Positions 25,503 to 28,809 of a stretch of 28,809 nucleotides of DNA are shown here, in pieces. The DNA is from Amoeboradix gromovi (Eukaryota; Sanchytriomycota; Sanchytriomycetes; Sanchytriales; Sanchytriaceae), in contig JADGIF010000042.1 of NCBI GenBank assembly GCA_018985225.1, positions 1 through 28,809 of the forward strand, written 5' to 3'. The notes under the pieces are model-generated. The model had not been told where the DNA came from. It was given only the letters and a program-made list of their open reading frames with translations, and searched no databases. Within the stretch, counting starts at the first letter, position 1; the number at the start of each line of letters is the position of its first letter. The position numbers were made by a program, and so were the translations under genes.

Positions 25503-25651
25503 AAACTAGGATCCTCTCCAATGTTTAAAAAATTACAATTTACAGTAAATATCAAACCAGAACGAATTGGCTGGGTGCTTGATTATTGCATACGCAAGTG
25601 CCTCATATATCATACGCGTGATTGTTCTATTTTGAAACACTGTAATTTGGA

Positions 25652-27305
25652 ATGTCTAACCAGCAAATCATTTTATATCAACTAAGCAGCAGCATAATCC
25701 TTAAAAAGGGCATTAGCATAGAAGTTGGACATGATGTAAAGTTGACAGATAAATCTACTCAACAGGGGCGTGTTTTTTTTGGAGTTTTAGGTATTATTCA
25801 CTTGATTAACACTTACTGCTTCTTGATCAAGGAGCAAGTTAAAATTGGGCAGATTAGAAACTGTTCAATTTACAAGGTAGTTTCAATTGAAGCTATAAAT
25901 TGTACAAAGTTGGACTTGACAAATTTGCAGCACTCTCAGGAGCAGTATTGTTTAGAAGGCTTAACTCTCGCATTGAACAATATCTACTTTTCACCAGACT
26001 ATGATCTGACCTTGCCACTTCGATGTAATACTAAGCGTATCTCTACTTTGAACCAAGGCACCTTTAGTGATCTTGAAAATACAGATTTCTGGTTCAATTC
26101 TTATTTACAGCAGCCTCTTTCCAAACATCCTGAGTTCCAAGTCAAGGCTATCAGTGGTTTTGTTGAGCTGAAGCCTATTTCTTTGAAATCAAATCAAAAT
26201 GGGGTTGTTCAGGGCATGCTAGGTTTGATTAGTCGCAAATTAAATAAGCGCGGAGGTACCAGATACCATAGCAGGGGCATAGATAGTGAAGGGTATGTCA
26301 GTAACTGCGTAGAAACTGAGCAATTCTGTCTGCTGGATAAAGATTGGCAATCTTACTTACAAGTTCGCGGTTCCATTCCATTATTTTGGAGACACATTAT
26401 TACTGGTGCTTATGCGCCACTGCTTCAGATACATGATGCAGCTTCATTGGAAACTAAAGAAGCATATTTAAAGCATTTAAAGTGGTTGGAATCCAAGTAT
26501 GGAAGTCAAACATTTGTTAATTTAGTAAATCTGCAAGGTTCAGAGCTACTGCTAGCTCAGGGCTTTGCTAAACAGCTGATTCACTCTCCCCAAGTCCATT
26601 ACGTTGCGTTTGACTTCCATAAAGAATGCAGCAAATTAAGATGGCATCGATTATCTATCCTACTCGATCAAATAACTAAAGACATAGCTAATAATTCATT
26701 CGATAGCCCATCTACTCAGCAGAAGGGAATTATTCGTACAAATTGCATTGATTGCCTAGATCGCACTAATGTTGTACAATCAAACATTGCTAAGCATGTA
26801 CTATTGGAATACTTCAAATCTAAAGATTTTACGCTTGCAGATGGGTTTGAATCTATTTTGCGAAATGTTTGGGCTGATAATGCAGATGCCATTTCATTCC
26901 TTTATTCAGGTACAGGTGCTTTGAAAACTGATTACACCAGGATGGGTGTACGCACTAAACTAGGAGCATTACAAGACGGTCAGCGCAGTGTAATTAGATA
27001 CATCAAAAACAACTTTTTGGATGGTGTGCGTCAAGATGGGTATTTAAAATTCATGTAGTTATGATTTGGTACTGGGTACACCGTTTAGTAAGATGGCAGT
27101 TCCTCAAAAACCATTTAAACAAGTCATTTTCTTGTTGCTACTGAGCGTCATAATCCAGCTAATAATCGGGACTTCTTCATTGGTAACTTTTATAGTTACA
27201 AACGCTTTAATTGGAATTTCTGTTGTCACTGCTACAATTGCTTTTAATGGTAAAAGAGTAGTAGATCTACCAAAGCTAAAGCAACTTAAACAATATGATA
27301 AATAA
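25652..27305 (+). CDS. SAC1: Sac1 phosphoinositide phosphatase, two exons
   Basis: Exons 25652-27039 and 27059-27305 give 544 residues. Sac1 removes phosphate from PI4P (and PI3P) at the ER and Golgi. The catalytic CX5R motif is C365-IDCLD-R371 in RTNCIDCLDRTNVVQ. Other family blocks are RGGTRYHSRGID, ETEQFC, VRGSIPLFW and ADAISFLYSGTGALKTD, followed by NNFLDG-RQD. Exon 2 supplies the C-terminal membrane anchor: two hydrophobic segments (IFLLLLSVIIQLIIG and VTFIVTNALIGISVVTATIAF), then NGKRVVDLPKL, like the human NGK.FVD.P.L ending. Without splicing the protein would lose its membrane anchor. The stop is inside AATAAA (27301-27306). GAAACACTG lies at 25634-25642. Confidence 0.94.
27040..27058 (+). 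other. 19-nt spliceosomal intron in SAC1
   Basis: The sequence is GTATTTAAAATTCATGTAG, in phase 2 (GG | T). Splicing gives RQDGYDLVLGTPF, matching the RQDS-DL-LG of other Sac1 proteins, and leads into the transmembrane exon. Unspliced, the frame ends at TAG, the last bases of the intron. Confidence 0.9.
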
Positions 27306-27318
27306 ACACTATTGCTAT

Positions 27319-28611
27319 TTATTCATGATCCGATAAATCTGCTATAATCTTCACCTCCTCCTCAGTCCCGCTCTTAAAATTGCGTTGAGCTGTGACAGGC
27401 AGCGCGTCTATTTCTTGTCTTACATTTAATTCTTGCTGAAGCTTCTTAAGGTTGTCTTGCTGTTGCCTAATGATGGATTGGTAATCAATAACCTTTGAAT
27501 TTATTAATTTCAAATCATCTATCTCCGCTGTAAGGTTAGAAATCATCGAAATTTGCGAGTCTTTATTCTCTTTTATACTCAACAGCAGTAATTTGTTTTC
27601 ATCACTAATCGATTGTAGTTGCTCTGCAAATTCAGATTTGTTATGATTCATTAAATCTACCAATTCAGATTTGACAATTTCGAGATTATTTGGAACACTA
27701 TTTAGCTTAGCATTGTTGCCAGATATGTTCGAAATATTTGAACTAATTGCTTTTTTGTTGATTTTAATTTGGTCTAATAGAATGTTCTGATCCTTGTCGA
27801 TCGATTGTGTGAACGCATGAAGTCCCTGAGAAAGCAAAGATATTTCCTGCTGATTTTTGGATGATGTGTTCAGTAGGTTTTCATTTAAATCAGATATTTT
27901 TTGAGTAACATCTGACTGAAAAGATTTGAAAGATTTAATTTGATTACGCAAAACAGGATCAATACCGCTCAGTCGATCATTAATACTCGCTATCAAGGTA
28001 TCGGTAATGGAATTGGCCTTCTCCGCTTCAGTTTGCTTTTCATCGTAAAGATGCATTTGGAGTTCTATTTCAGACAATCGATGAAAGACCTTCTTAAAGT
28101 CATTTATTTGATTTTTCTGAGTTTCTTTTTCATTCTCGATGATTTTCACCTGGATTTGATGTGATTTTTCCAGATCAGATAATTTATTTTTCAGTTCTTT
28201 GTTTTCCAACTTCAGAGTGTCATAATTCTGAATTAAAACATCAAACTTTGAAGCGAAGCTCGACAGCATGAAATTTATTATAAAATCTTTAATTGAGTAA
28301 ATAAAAGTGAGTATACTGGGAGTTGGCTGCGTTAAATTTGGAGATGCAGAAACATTCGGGACTGGTGCTAAATCAGCCTTCACAAAGTCTTTAATTACAT
28401 TTGGCTGCGCTACTCGAATATCTTCCTCAACAACAGCGGCAGGCAATGATTGAGGACTACTTAGTACTTCATTCTTTGTTTCTGAGGTGCGTTTTATTGA
28501 TTTGGTATATATGTACTCATCGTATTCGGCAGGAATGCTAAATATCTTTCGCGTTAATCTTGTACTGGCTGCTGGCGATTTACCTCGAAGTCTTATGTCT
28601 TTGCTCGTCAT
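27319..28611 (-). CDS. Coiled-coil protein of unknown function
   Basis: 430 residues from the ATG at 28611 (the frame runs two codons further to a TTG). Residues 1-95 are polar and disordered, with basic patches (RLRGKSPAASTRLTRK). Residues 99-119 (ILTFIYSIKDFIINFMLSSF) are moderately hydrophobic but interrupted by Lys and Asp. They could be an amphipathic helix or a weak membrane segment. From about 125 to 405 heptad-rich coiled coil dominates. The end is acidic. I recognise no family; a tether at a membrane or the nuclear envelope is possible but unproven. The stop is inside AATAAA (27318-27323); SAC1 ends 13 bp away, converging. Confidence 0.75.
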   Translation of the reverse strand: MTSKDIRLRGKSPAASTRLTRKIFSIPAEYDEYIYTKSIKRTSETKNEVLSSPQSLPAAVVEEDIRVAQPNVIKDFVKADLAPVPNVSASPNLTQPTPSILTFIYSIKDFIINFMLSSFASKFDVLIQNYDTLKLENKELKNKLSDLEKSHQIQVKIIENEKETQKNQINDFKKVFHRLSEIELQMHLYDEKQTEAEKANSITDTLIASINDRLSGIDPVLRNQIKSFKSFQSDVTQKISDLNENLLNTSSKNQQEISLLSQGLHAFTQSIDKDQNILLDQIKINKKAISSNISNISGNNAKLNSVPNNLEIVKSELVDLMNHNKSEFAEQLQSISDENKLLLLSIKENKDSQISMISNLTAEIDDLKLINSKVIDYQSIIRQQQDNLKKLQQELNVRQEIDALPVTAQRNFKSGTEEEVKIIADLSDHE

Positions 28612-28775
28612 TCTCAAAACAGGGAGGTATGTCTCATTATAATTGCTACTAATTAAATAACTGATTTACTAGTATATCCGGCATTTCCTCCGAGAAACTA
28701 ACAATCATAGTCGCTAAGTTATGGTGATTGCTCACGCTTCGCTACCCTGAGGCTGGATTGAATAAGAATACACTC

Positions 28776-28809
28776 GGGACATCAAATATAAAAACTGGAC
28801 TAACTTTCT
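28776..28809 (-). repeat. Transposon left end at the window edge, identical to 4157-4190
   Basis: GGGACATCAAATATAAAAAC and the next 14 bases equal 4157-4190 without a mismatch, and the window stops within the match. It lies about 165 bases upstream of the coiled-coil gene start. Bases 28612-28775 show no gene. Confidence 0.75.

Noticed and set aside
1-28809. tRNA, rRNA, snRNA genes or CRISPR arrays
   Set aside because: I looked for B-box-like GGTTCRANNCC and regularly spaced repeats and found none convincing; small RNA genes without such marks could be missed by eye.

Overview
The window is a compact, AT-rich piece of a eukaryotic nuclear genome using the standard code. It carries about 19 protein genes on both strands, often separated by only 4-60 bases. 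The gene set includes an OPI10/Hikeshi import carrier, an Rco1/PHF12-type double-PHD protein, Rqc2/NEMF, NudC, Mak21/NOC1, holocytochrome c synthase, an SCP1-type calponin, Mgm1/OPA1, Sac1 and an UNC13-like protein whose central C2-like stretch sits between two MHD blocks, as in fungal Ync13/Git1. It also has phenylalanine hydroxylase, which most yeasts and moulds lack. I infer an early-diverging opisthokont, most likely a basal fungus of the Rozella/Cryptomycota-Microsporidia side. That placement is inference; no rRNA or other marker gene is present. The mitochondrion appears to be respiring and translating: mitochondrial-type TrpRS, mitochondrial IF-2, cytochrome c haem lyase and Mgm1 are all here.

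Layout. 1-553: relic of a Tc1/mariner-like transposon, then a promoter region. 554-4037: ubiquitin protease, phenylalanine hydroxylase and TrpRS (the last two convergent, 4 bp apart). 4121-5172: nested transposon relics with inverted ends starting TGGGAC. 5198-10217: TBC Rab-GAP, an unknown coiled-coil protein, Hikeshi and a PHD protein. 10464-10601: a small lysine-rich gene with a TATA box. 10876-11082: another transposon relic whose end abuts the start codon of mitochondrial IF-2. 11081-15710: IF-2, Rqc2 and NudC. 16118-23154: UNC13-like, Mak21, haem lyase, a 63-residue orphan and calponin. 23160-28611: Mgm1, Sac1 and an unknown coiled-coil protein. The last 34 bases repeat 4157-4190 exactly, which suggests the source sequence broke at a repeat.

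The most unusual features are four introns of only 19-20 nt. They are GT...AG and interrupt phenylalanine hydroxylase, the 6665 coiled-coil gene, calponin and Sac1. I found them because reading frames of recognised families break and resume exactly across them; in the hydroxylase, splicing restores the third iron ligand at the expected spacing. A second feature is that in nine genes the stop codon overlaps the poly(A) signal AATAAA, in seven of them in the same phase (nAA TAA A). Together with the tiny gaps this points to almost no 3' UTR and overlapping transcripts. Third is a family of transposon ends that repeatedly lie just upstream of start codons.
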